DNA of 41,622 bases from Acanthaster planci (taxonomy: Eukaryota; Echinodermata; Asteroidea; Valvatida; Acanthasteridae), in the NCBI RefSeq assembly GCF_001949145.1, contig NW_019091371.1:1420229-1461850 (forward strand). Direction: 5' to 3'. The notes beneath the pieces were generated by a model. That model was not told where the DNA came from. It saw only the letters and a list, made by a program, of their open reading frames with translations, and did not search any database. Shown piece after piece: positions 22,286 to 33,306 of the stretch (its first letter is position 1; each line of letters opens with the position of its first letter). The position numbers and the translations under genes are program-made.

Positions 22286-22658
22286 CCTGAAGACAATGCT
22301 GGTTAGTCCAAAGCTCTTTCTGATTACATTTGATTTAAAAAAAAAAGGAAAAAGAGTTTTCTTCAACAACTCACTCTTAATGAAAACACAAAGTTAGAAA
22401 GAATCCAAGAAAAAGAATAACAGAATGAAGGCCTGGTACATGTACTGTACAAGCACAGGCCGGGGGAAGGAAATTAAGGAAAACAGTAAATCTGGTGCCC
22501 TCTATAAACACCATGAAGCAAAGCTCGACAGCACACGACGTGTCGCGTCGTGCTTCAGGCGACGCGATGCACGACACGACGCGACGCACGACGCGACGGG
22601 CGACGGAAGGGGTATGGTGTAAGGGGCGACGGTTAGGCAGAAAAAAAATGCAACAAGG
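22286..22658. repeat. Inverted arm of the foldback-like unit
   Basis: Reverse complement of 20478-20849 (and of 21089 to about 21480), with scattered changes. The arm itself includes CGACGCGACG-type runs that fold back on each other. Arms of about 370 bp around an unrecognised interior look like a foldback or long-TIR DNA transposon. Confidence 0.75.
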
Positions 22659-22724
22659 AAAGGCCTAAGACAGCACGACGCGACGGGCGACAGCAGGACG
22701 CGACGTGTGTGTACAAACGTAATG

Positions 22725-22867
22725 CCCCATCATTGTGTCCGCAGGCCCATTATGTCGGCCCCGTCGTGTCCGCAGGCCCATTCAGTCCGCCCCACTGTGT
22801 CCGCAGGCCCATTCAGTCCGCCCCACTCTGTCCGCAGGCCTATTCAGTCCACCCCATTGTGTCCGCA
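22725..22867 (-). repeat. 31-bp tandem array A
   Basis: About 4.6 copies of a 31-bp unit made of an 18-bp part, CCCCATTGTGTCCGCAGG, and a 13-bp part, CCCATTCAGTCCG. Most variation is in the CATTGTG and TTCAG positions. The same unit appears in the opposite orientation at 24252-24402. Confidence 0.9.
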
Positions 22868-24251
22868 TTATGTGATTGTTAATTAATAAAGTGCCTGTCA
22901 CGTATTTGTTCATTTTTTTTTCATCGTTGATTTCAGAAGCTTTTTTTAAATTCCTTGCAGGTATTTAAATGTAGGCTGTTATTCTTCCACAGTGATGATG
23001 GAATTAGTTCTTCATTTTGTGTATACACAAAGTGAAAACTTCCACTGCTCTGTGTTTGGGTCATGTTCCTAACGGAAAAATGAAACAAAAGTTCCCATAC
23101 TCTGGGTCAAAGTGATACTGTGTGGATTACTTTTTGCACAATGTATTCCACGCAAATACACATACATGTAGATGGAACAGGTGAAAAATCCTCATTTTTA
23201 TGAGTAAGCGTGAGTTTGTTTTTGCATTCAATTGGGGACCCTGAACAATAGAGGACAATAAGGTCCCCGATTGAGATAGGGTGCCCACTTGAAAACTGTG
23301 TACAAAACAGATGGGTGGTCTTCTAAAAAGGTTTAAGTACAAACTAAAGAGGAACAACACGGGGTCCCCAGTTGCAGGCAAATACACACTTGTGTGTATG
23401 TGTGTATAGGGAAGGGGCGTAATCATACACATCGCCCTACGTCTTAAGTTTGATGGAGCGGAGTTCGGCCGCAACCATGAATTTTGTTTTCCGAGGCCTA
23501 TTTCCTAAGGTTACGTGAAGTGTTTCCGTGGCCGAGAAAATAAGGGAAACCGGTCCATGCAAGCAAGGTTTAAGGAATAATCGGTCGATTTTATCCTTTT
23601 GCTAGCTGGGAGTTGGGGGATTTCAGGATTATTCCCAAAGGATTGCTGCCGTGAATTAGATTTGTTTTCAGCAAGGAGTGCATGAGATTTGTTATGAGCG
23701 TTAACAGGGCCACTTCACACTCTTTTCTTACCGTTTGATTTTATACAGCGTCATGGACGAGTGGTCCGTCTGCTGATGTATTTGAATACTTGTTTGTGAC
23801 CAGCGCAGCATGGAGAGATTATTATGTTGATGTAGCTTTTGATACAGTGGTATAGATACCAGCGTTTGTGCAGATCAGAACTTCCCAGAAAGTTTGTGTG
23901 AGATTTGCTTAATTTTCAGGGTACAATCCTTAACTAGGAAGTCATCACTGGTCTCATCTCCTGCACAGTCACGAAAGTGGGTGGGTAACGCCCGCGGGCC
24001 CATTAGGCTGGTGTCTCCCAGACAGCGGGAGTTTTAAAACTCCGTGTCCAGAGCTTGGCGACGCAAGGGCTCGTTAGTGTATATTTGTGGGTTTTGTTTC
24101 TAATTCACTACATGATTTAATGTATACTGGTGTATATAGAAGTATAAAAAAGGGACTGATTTGGTGGGGAGAAAAAGGCACAGACAATAAGCTCTGTTTC
24201 CCCCAACCGTAGAGGGGAGAAAAAAAGGTGGGACGTCATATTAACACCCAC
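22868..24251. other. Unique segment between inverted 31-bp arrays
   Basis: A 1.38 kb segment with no frame or domain I recognise. It holds a perfect 16-bp palindrome, GGAGTTTTAAAACTCC (24028-24043), and a GC-rich patch at 23980-24070. If the two arrays are the ends of one mobile element, this is its body. Confidence 0.45.
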
Positions 24252-24402
24252 CAGACACAATGGGGCGGACATAATGGGCCTGCGGACACAATGAGCCTGC
24301 GGACACAATGGGTTGACAGAATGGGCCTGCGGACACAATGGGCGGACAAAATGGGCCAGAAAAAGTTTGCGGACACAATGGGCCATGCAGACTTAATGGT
24401 CC
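24252..24402 (+). repeat. 31-bp tandem array B, inverted relative to A
   Basis: Irregular tandem copies of TGCGGACACAATGGGCC and GGCGGACATAATGGGCC, the reverse complement of the array A unit. Copies are more diverged toward the right end (AAAAAGTTTGCGG, CATGCAGACTTAATGG). Confidence 0.88.
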
Positions 24403-27400
24403 GGAACATATGGCCTCTGCATCAATGGATGTGTTGACGGATTTTCTAGAAGGATCATTTGGATGAATGCATACCTCACATCTTTTGAGCCACAGCTGAC
24501 GGTGGGTACTATAAATTATGGAAGCTATGGAATCACTGGGTGGGGTGCCCAAAGTTTGTCCGCGGCGACCGTGTCACAGAGAATGGGGATGTGAGAGGTA
24601 TCCAGACATTTCTTATTGTATATTGTGAGTCAGAGTGACCATAAAGTAGGCCACACCGATTAGATACCGGTTTCTGGTGTGTCTTTCACTCACCACCTTT
24701 AAACGTTCAAGCCTAGTCATACTTTATCAAGTCTTCACTTCTATTTTCATATTGATATTTTCAACAGGACGAGCTTGATGACGTTGTAATCACATGGAAC
24801 CGTCACCTGATCTACTTCAAATTGGCTTCCGGGAAATCCCAAATTATGTCGTGCGCACGAGATAACAATTTTTTTGGTATCCTTTTGGGGCTCCGTACCT
24901 CCATCATGATTATTAGGTCCCTCTTTTTATAACCACTTAGTTATCCTGCTCACCTTTTCTCTTCTTTGGAGAGTTCTTTCAGCTCATGGATCACCCTTAT
25001 CTTGCCCCCGCTCTGGTTTCAGCAAAAGGGTCAGCCTGTAATTGGTGTCTATGGGGTCATCACTGACCCAACCTCCCTCAAAATGCCTTGAGTAGACCCG
25101 TACCCCTGGCTCCAACAAGCCGCCCGTTTCCATGTCTCTATTGTTTGTTGTGTTTCTCTATTCTGCTCGCTGCATTTTGCATTTAGGATATGGGAAAAAA
25201 CGAACTCCGTTCTCTTTTCATGTACCGTCATGCATTGACTGATAATGGTGCACAATTTCTTTTAAAACTCACACAAAAGGGAACATTACTGGTTTCTTTT
25301 GACCTCTTCTAAATTTTTATTTTGTCCTCCAAAAGTTACTCTCACACCAGAAAGTAACAGCTATAATGATTTTACAGGATTTTCCAAAGACGAAAGTGAC
25401 AAAAAGTGCACATGCTGAGAGAAAAATGATGTTGAAGTATATGCCCCTGTACATTTTCAATCATTCAATGGGCTGCTCAAGCTTTTCGCCTCCACATGCC
25501 ATTTGTGCACATGCTCACATACATTAGAGTTTATTAGTGGAAGGGTTTATACTTACAAAGCATGTTCCCTTGAGACCAGCCAAGCATGTTTATTCCCGGA
25601 TAAAAAAAACCCCACAAAAATCTTGCTCATAATGCAACCCTTTCAGGACCATAGGATATCCGTTTATATATAATGCTACGTCTTAGAAACTGTTGCCATC
25701 AACCTACACTCATTAGAAACCCTCTACAATGAACAATAGTTTATGAAAACCACAGTAGGCCTACCGGTACAAATATTCTCATTCATTCCGTGTCTTAGAC
25801 ATAAAGCCTTCTGCATATACAAAATATAGAGCATGTTTTGAGATAAAATACAACAAATTTTTTTACCCATGCCATACTATAGAGACATAAATCACAAAAC
25901 CTGACACAGAAAAAAAATGACGTGTAATTTCAAAATGAGGACATTTCCTTATGTTTAGTTGCAATATTTTTGAAATGCAACATTTTTGAAATACTGCATT
26001 CAATATTTCCGACATCACAACAAACAAAGAGTGTGACCAGCTCCCAACAAATCAGTCTCAAGGCAATTTTTTTCAGTAATTCTAGTTTGCTTGTCCTAAA
26101 CCATAACAATTCAGTCTAGGGTGACATGGGCCACGGTGCTGTACTAAAAAATATTTCAAAAAGCATATCGTGCATACTTAAGGGTACCTAATCCTCAAGT
26201 GGATTGCACAAAGTCATACTTTGCAATTATGCAACAATTAAATAAACCATAGAGCTACATATAAAATATAGAGCACTGACTCACAAAGTAATGCCTGCTG
26301 GGCTGTATGTTTGTGCATGAACCTAGGGAAAACTTGAAATTTTGTATGGCTTTTGTACGGCTGTTTGCATATCTGTCTGTAAACAATAAGCAAACAACCT
26401 GAACACAAAATCAATAAATGAGCGTTTCAGTTTGCTCTGCACCAAAAAACACGAACGCGTGTGCATAAGCGCTGCACATGAATTTTGCTGTGACATATTT
26501 CAATTGGATTTATCAGTACCTGTCAACTCACTTAACACTGACTGTATTGAGGGAGCGACTTTTTAATTTAGCAGAACTTATTCATTGAAAGACAGCCATC
26601 GAAAGACATGCATACGAAATCAGACTACCTTGCTAGAATGTTAGGGAAACATTTGTTTTAAACTACGTTGTACTTGAGTGTTGCATTTAGACTACATAAT
26701 TTGATATCCATTCTATCTAATTTTGAATGTTCTACAAGCACGCACATGGATTCAAAATGTCTGCGCCCTGGACGACGTCAAACTTTCTCTGGATGGAGAA
26801 TGAGAAGTTAGTGCTCTAGTTTTTATATAAAGCTCTATGGAGAAAACAGAGCTCTTTGTATCAGTGCATCATTCAGTTTGGCATTACAATGAAATGGGAA
26901 TGACAAAATGTTCAGGCTGCCCAATGATTTGCACTGTGCAATAGTTTTAAAGGTCTTTCTCTCAAAAGTGGCTTTGGTGCCTTATGATTCATTTATGATT
27001 CATGTTTGGTTGGATCTTAGTCTCTATCAACATAAATGTACTTGTAATGTATGTTTATCATCATAGTCTATTCAACATAACCATACCTAATGCAGTTACT
27101 ACTGCACCTTGAAGGAGAGGATTTAACCCAGTATTACTCTTGCTGAGAATCTTTAGGGTTTATCCAAATACTAGCTTTGGATGAAGGTGGGGCTATTTTT
27201 TTATTGTGTGTCTTCTACAACTCCATGGCCATTTGTGTGCAACAACACTATGCATGGCACAAATCATACATCCACCAATTCAGTGCCAGCTACCATGATT
27301 TCATGTTCTGTTTTATGGTAAAAAATATCTGAAAACATCCGCATTTGAAAAAACACATGCAGTTTTCATCATACATGTCGTTATTTATGCATGGTGCACA

Positions 27401-28681
27401 GACCTGCCAACCTTTAGGATCACAAAACTGTATTCTGAAAATAACAAATTGTATTTGTCATTAAAAATCTTATTTTTCAAAGATAATCGTATCGACAAGC
27501 TTACAAAGGTTTCATGTTGCTGCAGTGCTCCACGGTGATTTGTAATTATGATAATACAGTCATTTCAAAACTATTCAAGTAAAATGGGATTAATCACCCA
27601 TACCCACACTGTGTCAAAGAGATAGACCTTCTTCAAAATTATTTTCCACATTTAAGCTTTTCAACTCGGAATATTGCAGCATCGTAGAAAGTGCCAATGC
27701 CACTTCTGGCACTGGACTACTTTGACTAGCTTCAGATTTGGTCAACACTTCTTTGCACATAAAACTCATCACACAACAAATCCATTTTACAGCCAGAACC
27801 ACCATAAAAGCAGATTTTCTGACAGCATTAAAATTCAGTTCATGAAACAGAATTCTAGTACATTTGAATGCTTTGGCAAATTTTACCTTGATGTGATGGC
27901 TTAAAACAGGCACAGACTGATAAACCTTTTACTGACGAATTACATAACTGCAAGACTCTGACGTCCATAAAATCAATTAGGCACGTGTAGTTGAGTACAT
28001 TCTTTGCATGTGCAATCCAGAATTAGGCAAAAATATACGTTCAGTCACACATAAACATTCACGATTTTCTCCTTTCTGAATGGCTGCATGAAACATCATT
28101 TCTCTGAGTATTCTCAACCATGTTTAAACAATCATTTCATGCCAGTACTGTTTCATACTCAAACTAAATAATAAAGCCATCAGCTGTAGCAAGCATGGTC
28201 TGTGTGGTATTGATGGCCGTTCATCTATCATAATGCCTAGCCCTTTTGTATGGAACCTTACAATTGGTTAATACGCCAGGTCCTCAATGCATCTGTTACA
28301 TCCCACACCAATCAAGGATGCCCTAGCTTACAAGATAATGGTGTAGATGAGTGTAGTCTACACTCACGGCCGTTTTCTAGCATAATGGTCAAAACCCATA
28401 TTGATACGGGGGAAAAATATGGCATTTTCAACAAATTCCTGTACGAAATATGGCAACATCATACTACATGTAGTTAGCAGGTCTGGGTGCATAATTAAAG
28501 GGAGCAGCTCACATTGTTTTCAGCATGGAGAGTATTCCCATGTACTGTATGTAGAATATAGTTTCATGTCTAAACTACAACCAATAAACCTGTTCAACAA
28601 TATCAGCAACGACATTTAAAGCAACCTATTCCTGCAGAAAAGGTCTACGTACATCCTGCCAAATACAGATCAAAAGCTGGT
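24403..28681. other. Intergenic, no gene recognised
   Basis: 4.3 kb of mostly AT-rich sequence up to the GART stop. All frames are short and none carries a domain I recognise, including a 99-residue minus frame at 27614-27913. GART 3'UTR, if longer than a few tens of bases, would occupy the right part of this stretch. Confidence 0.6.
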
Positions 28682-28686
28682 TTATT
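28681..28686 (-). terminator. GART poly(A) signal overlapping the stop codon
   Basis: On the minus strand the end reads AAA TAA A, so the stop codon TAA (28684-28682) is inside an AATAAA hexamer. An ATTAAA lies 4 bp upstream (28690-28685). If used, the 3'UTR would be only some tens of bases. Confidence 0.45.
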
Positions 28687-28870
28687 TAATTTTCCACTCA
28701 ACCTTGCCATCACTGCCTAGCCAAGCTGAACCATCAGCAACAAGTTCCAGGGCTTTTGGGTAGGCAATATGTTCAGCTGTCTTGACGCGTTGCTGGAGTG
28801 TCTCAACAGTGTCTCCTGGCAGAACAGAAACAGCCTCCTGAACAAGGATAGCTCCAGCATCTACCTCCTC
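28682..28870 (-). CDS. GART: GART terminal coding exon (end of GAR transformylase domain)
   Basis: This is the last 62 residues of the trifunctional purine enzyme GART, cytosolic, which carries GAR synthetase, AIR synthetase and GAR formyltransferase on one chain in animals. The exon follows acceptor TTTGTATAG, opens in phase 0 with EEVDAGAILVQEAVSV and ends KVEWKIK before TAA. The D at 28861-28859, in V-D-A-G, corresponds to the catalytic aspartate D144 of E. coli PurN. Further conserved features are PGDTVETLQQRVKTAEH and YPKALELVADG. It joins in frame to the exon ending HYVV at 40681, giving the family's HxVxEEVDAG junction. The intervening intron is 11.8 kb. Confidence 0.96.
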   Translation of the reverse strand, partial: EEVDAGAILVQEAVSVLPGDTVETLQQRVKTAEHIAYPKALELVADGSAWLGSDGKVEWKIK

Positions 28871-30699
28871 CTATACAAAGAGAACCAGAATCCAATTCAG
28901 CGCACAAGATATAAGCATATTCTAAACAGATACCAACTCGACCCCTTATCTCTTGAAAACATATTACTCTCCTTCCCCGAAAAAGGGTTTCTTCATGATA
29001 GCCAGTTATAACACAGCAATAGTGTAACATATTTTTGCAACATTAAATTATTCATAATTAATTCAATCCATTCTCCTTTGAGTTCCACATAAACTGATGT
29101 GTAAACATGCAGGGGCTTCCTACATGTAGGTCATAACACATCTATAGGTTGTTTAAATATTACATGGTCCGGTGAATTCAGCATGCAATACCATGTGATG
29201 TTCAATCTCTTCTCCATGCTTGATTGATTCTCCTTTTGTTTGTACAATTATAGAGATTTGAATTATGCCTTAGAGGTTGAGCTTATTTATTACCCAAAGC
29301 GGCTGTGGGCCATGGCTGGCTACTGTAGCACTGCTCCACAACACTGTCTCGGAGTTTAAAAAGCAATGACGCAATAAGCAATGTTGCACAAATCCTGAAC
29401 AAATGCAACCCAAGGGTCAGCATTTGTAAACTAAAACCTTTATAAAGGACTGTGTGTCATTATTTTTTGCCCAAAATAATACCATTATTAAGTTACCTGT
29501 GGAATAACACCGTTGACAAGTAGTTGAAGGAATTTGTTTTTACATTTATGTGTAGGTGGCACAATGAACTGTCATTATTTTGAGGTTCAGTTTCTATTGG
29601 ACACAGCTAGGAGGGTAGCTTGTGGGTTCAACAAGTACAGTGATTCCAGTCACAGTATAACTTTTAGACACTGTCCGATTCATATTCACATTAATTAAAC
29701 CCTCCTATGCAAAGATACATTCTTGACACAGTTATCATATCAGTCAAAAGCAGTCAAATTTCTTATATGGGTCTGTGTACTGGGCAAATCAAGTGGAAGG
29801 AATTTTGGACTGTTTTTGACGGTTACAGCAGCAGGAGGGTTAGCACAGTTAAATGCAATAGCCACTAGCCACAGAAATTATCCACACGTGTATGTTTAAT
29901 ATGAATTTGGTTTAAGGCCTGTGAATCCAGAAACTTTACTGTTAAGGCTGTGTTGATATTGTAAGTGCAAATCAATTTTAGAGTTTAACACTTTTACTCT
30001 TGACAGCACTGCTTTTGCAATAATCAAAAGTTGAACAGAAAAACATGAAGTACAATGTGAAAGCTCATCACATGTAATAGTAGTTCTACCTGTAGTTAGA
30101 ATAAATGAAGTCTCAAACTTCACTGCGAAAAAGAATGATTGTTTTGTGTGAGCATTGAGGTTTCAAAAGTCCTAAATAATCCAAATATAAAATAACAAAT
30201 TATGGACTCAAACAGTAGAACCTTCAGTTTTTAATCATTTTAAGAATATGGGAATGTAACTTGTATGGTACACATACTCTATGTGTAAATGTTTACTTCA
30301 AAATCTTTAATCCACAAGTTTTTAAATTAGCCTTTGTGGTTACGGACAATTGGCTTTGCCCCGAAAAACTTAACGTAGAAGCCAGTATTAGTAATATTTC
30401 ATTTTATGAAATCTTGATATCCAAAAGTAGCAGAAAAAGCCAGAGGAGTGGTCTTAAATGAACCAAAGTCAAAAGTTTTCAAGGCCCATAGGCCAGTCCC
30501 GAATACCCCGCCACAATTTCTTTGTGAACCATTACAGAAATCGCCTATGGATCTGAAAAATCGTGGGCAAACAAGGTGATGCTATTTCTAAAAATAAATT
30601 ACAACAAATATTGTTTCTTATTTTTGCTTTACTTAGCATCATTTTGATCCTATTACAGTGTCTAAATAATGACTTCAGTCTAGATGGCAATGTCCATCA

Positions 30700-31430
30700 T
30701 CACTAGTTTTGTTCATATTTGTGTGGCAGAACGAGTCAAATCAATACAAAGGAAGCTCTGTCTACCGAGGCCAAACTCAAATGTGGTGTTCCCCAAGGTT
30801 CCGTTATTGGTCCACAGCTTTTCACTTACTACTTACACACCATTGGTCACGTAGTCAGAACTCAATTCACCCATTCACCTCATTTATGCTTACAACATAC
30901 ACTTAATTTTTGACTTTCAATGCCACACAGAATAAGAGATATTGAGTGACGATGGAGTCTGTGCTCTGTTCAAGCTTTCTCAATGTGTCCAAGATGCTCA
31001 ATCCTGAATAGTTTCCAATAAACTCCTGATGAACAAAGACAAGACAGAGTTTTCATTGCCTCTTCCCCTACTCACTTGGAGTCTCTCCAACACCCCACTT
31101 TTCACCTGTGACAATGAAATACTTTTTCACCATCTGTAAGAATTAAAGTGCTGTTGCTGACAATGACATGAACAGGTCTCGTCATATTACTCAACTTTGT
31201 AATTCCTTAAACAGGCACATCCACAATCTTAGTCGAATAAGAAGATTTCTTGTCTTTCTTTCCAAGTTAGACTACTTTAGCTGTCTACTCAAAACCACAT
31301 TTCTAAAAATGAAAGATCTCACCTTCAAAAACTTCCAGAAATCCACACATATACAAACATGTACATCTCTGCTTATAGGTACAGTCCATCATTTGCCATT
31401 TGTGCAAAATCTAATGAAGGGTGCCTAAAA
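30700..31430 (+). mobile_element. Degraded LINE fragment, CR1/L2 group, antisense to GART
   Basis: Reverse transcriptase pieces are recognisable in changing frames: KLKCGVPQGSVIGPQLFTYY (motif B region, near 30770-30830), then NKLLMNKDKTEF near 31020-31050 and HITQLCNSLNRHIHNLSRIR (31180-31240), followed by SKLDYF. The order matches the reverse transcriptase and C-terminal part of CR1/L2-group elements. Many stops interrupt it and both ends are missing. It is a different and older copy than the one at 16.7-19.7 kb. Confidence 0.82.
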
Positions 31431-32000
31431 ACAATCATGAAGTTTCAGCAGAGTGAATACTATATGTTCCAAGAAAAGCAATACTCTAGCAATTCATTTT
31501 CAGATCAAAGGTTGCTGAGTCATGTTTTGAATGCACCTGAAATCTAAATCAGGGACACATTCTCAAGTTCAGTCGAATGCAGCACTGAACCACAGAATTA
31601 TAGGTAACCACACACACATTTCAAGTCAATGCTCGTGTGTACTTCTAATGGCAATTTTCCAAAAAGCATCTTTAGACGCATTATTGGAAATGGCCTTCTT
31701 TCACTGTTTCCTTTAAAATGACAGCTTGCCAGAAAGACTAATTTTACAGGGAGTTTAGTCCTTCTTCTCTTCACAAAAGAGATATTTCCAACATGGTGTA
31801 CCCGCAAACCTTTTTGGATTATATTTCACTATTGAGAAACTCACCTTGTAAATTGCCCCACATGATGCAGTCTGATCCACCCTTTGAAGTAATTGAAATG
31901 ATTTTTGAATCTCTCCAACAATACAAAACTTTACAAGGATTGAAAAGAAAACGAAATCATCTACATGTCGTCTATATTGGTGTTAGCTAGTCTCTTTCGC

Positions 32001-32216
32001 TTACTGGATAATGATGGGTCCGTGGATATTCTGACCAAAGCAACCAAAGGGATATTTCAGAGCAGAAGGATGGGAGCATGGTTCTTTCCGCAGGTTTAAC
32101 ATTGCCACGGGATTGGTCACATTGGGCACTTTTTTGTAACCCTCACCATAAGTCTGGGGGTACGTCATAGAGGGATCCCAATATGACGTTTTTAGTGTCG
32201 ATTTGCGAACTTCCAT
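32001..32216 (-). CDS. Unrecognised small open frame nested in GART intron
   Basis: 71 residues starting at ATG 32216 (an in-frame ATG also occurs at 32249). It begins MEVRKSTLKTSYWDPSMTY and ends GQNIHGPIIIQ. The composition (Y, P, G, N, K with few low-complexity runs) looks more like real protein than the surrounding frames. The last codons overlap a consensus donor, CCA|GTAAGC, so the frame could be a first coding exon spliced onward and not a complete protein. Upstream on the same strand, at 32400-32520, the sequence becomes CpG-rich (GCGCGCGC, CCACGCCCAC). I do not recognise the family and found no convincing partner exon. It may also be chance. Confidence 0.35.
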   Translation of the reverse strand: MEVRKSTLKTSYWDPSMTYPQTYGEGYKKVPNVTNPVAMLNLRKEPCSHPSALKYPFGCFGQNIHGPIIIQ

Positions 32217-32399
32217 GTTTGAAAACGAGGCTGTATGTGTCAGCTTCAATTCTTAATACGATCAGACGATTGGAAGTAAGGAGTTAAGACATAAAATACA
32301 TAAAGGTAAATTAAATTCAGACTTTTCAGGATGACTCGACATGTAAAATCAAAAGAAAAAATAACGACAATTGACCGCGAACTAAGGTACCTGCGATGG

Positions 32400-32520
32400 T
32401 CATGTATCTTGTGCAGTGGGCGTGGTTTAAACTGAAGTGGCGTCACACTTACAAACCGGATACTCCATGTACTGTGTGGACTCTGTGGGCGCGCGCGACG
32501 AAGTTCAACACAGAGAGCCT
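32400..32520 (-). promoter_or_regulatory. Candidate CpG-rich promoter for the nested frame
   Basis: This is a locally GC/CpG-rich patch in an AT-rich intron: CGTCGCGCGCGCCCACAG, then CCACGCCCACTGC, a GC-box/KLF-like motif, on the minus strand. It ends about 185 bp upstream of the ATG at 32216. No TATA box is evident. Confidence 0.25.
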
Positions 32521-33147
32521 CAGTTTTGATGCAGATATGCGCAGATGGCACTAATGTGAAATCCCTCTATAGTCAAATTAAATTCTTGACTGAGGGGAGG
32601 GAACTCGGAACACACTGTCTATTAGGCTTAGGTGGGTACTGCCTTTTTCCATACCGCGGTATCTGTAAAAAAATAGCGTGGTATTTACTAACACCGTGGT
32701 ATTCGTTGCAGAAGGCATTACGTCATAAAAAAGCAGCGCTGATGCCGACGTTCAACTCCAAACACAAACAAAACAAAACTAGGGGCCAGCATAAAGGGTT
32801 TTTCAACGTCACAAACCCCTTAAACTTAGTAAGTATCATCATTTATCTTTCCATTTGATGTCAAATAAATATTGTTTACGTGAGAGAATAACCCCCCCAA
32901 AAAACCCAAAGGTGTTTTAAATACAGATTTGTTGCTCTGTGATTCCTATTTGTGTGGTCACTCGTACAGTGTGAAAATCTGCACGTGTGCTACAGTCAAA
33001 TTGATAATTGCTGAGACAGTGCATTATTGTAATGATTATGTGCCGGTCACCAGTGGCTAGTCCTCTCAGCAGTGCCCTAACACTGTGCATGTGCAATAAT
33101 AAGGTGGCTTCCAGACAACTCTGCGGCACGCCAGGCATTGCAAGCAC

Positions 33148-33306
33148 AGTTGACTATCTTTATTTACAAAATCAGTTGTAACGAAATTCTGATTATAACA
33201 AACACGAATCTGTGGTCCCGGCGAAAACCTACACATTTCTATGGGGAAAAAATCTGTTGTACAAAATTCCTGGTACAATGGTACAACGAAGGTTTCCGTG
33301 ACTCCG
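33148..33306. mobile_element. Tigger/pogo-like MITE fragment
   Basis: On the minus strand this contains TTGTTATAATCAGAATTTCG followed by TTACAAC, and CCGGGACCACAGATTCG. That is the pattern of GTTATAAC/TTTCGTTA and GGTCCC motifs found near the ends of Tigger-type elements. Ends and target site were not resolved. Confidence 0.3.

Noticed and set aside
22725-24402. CRISPR-like array
   Set aside because: The repeats are directly adjacent without unique spacers, vary between copies, and sit in an animal genome.
24117-24552. Frames with repeated C-P-Q-A-H and S-A-G motifs that look like a repeat protein
   Set aside because: They come from translating the 31-bp minisatellite array and occur in more than one frame.
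27614-27913. 99-residue minus frame upstream of nothing obvious
   Set aside because: No motif, and an overlapping frame of similar length on the other strand; indistinguishable from chance.
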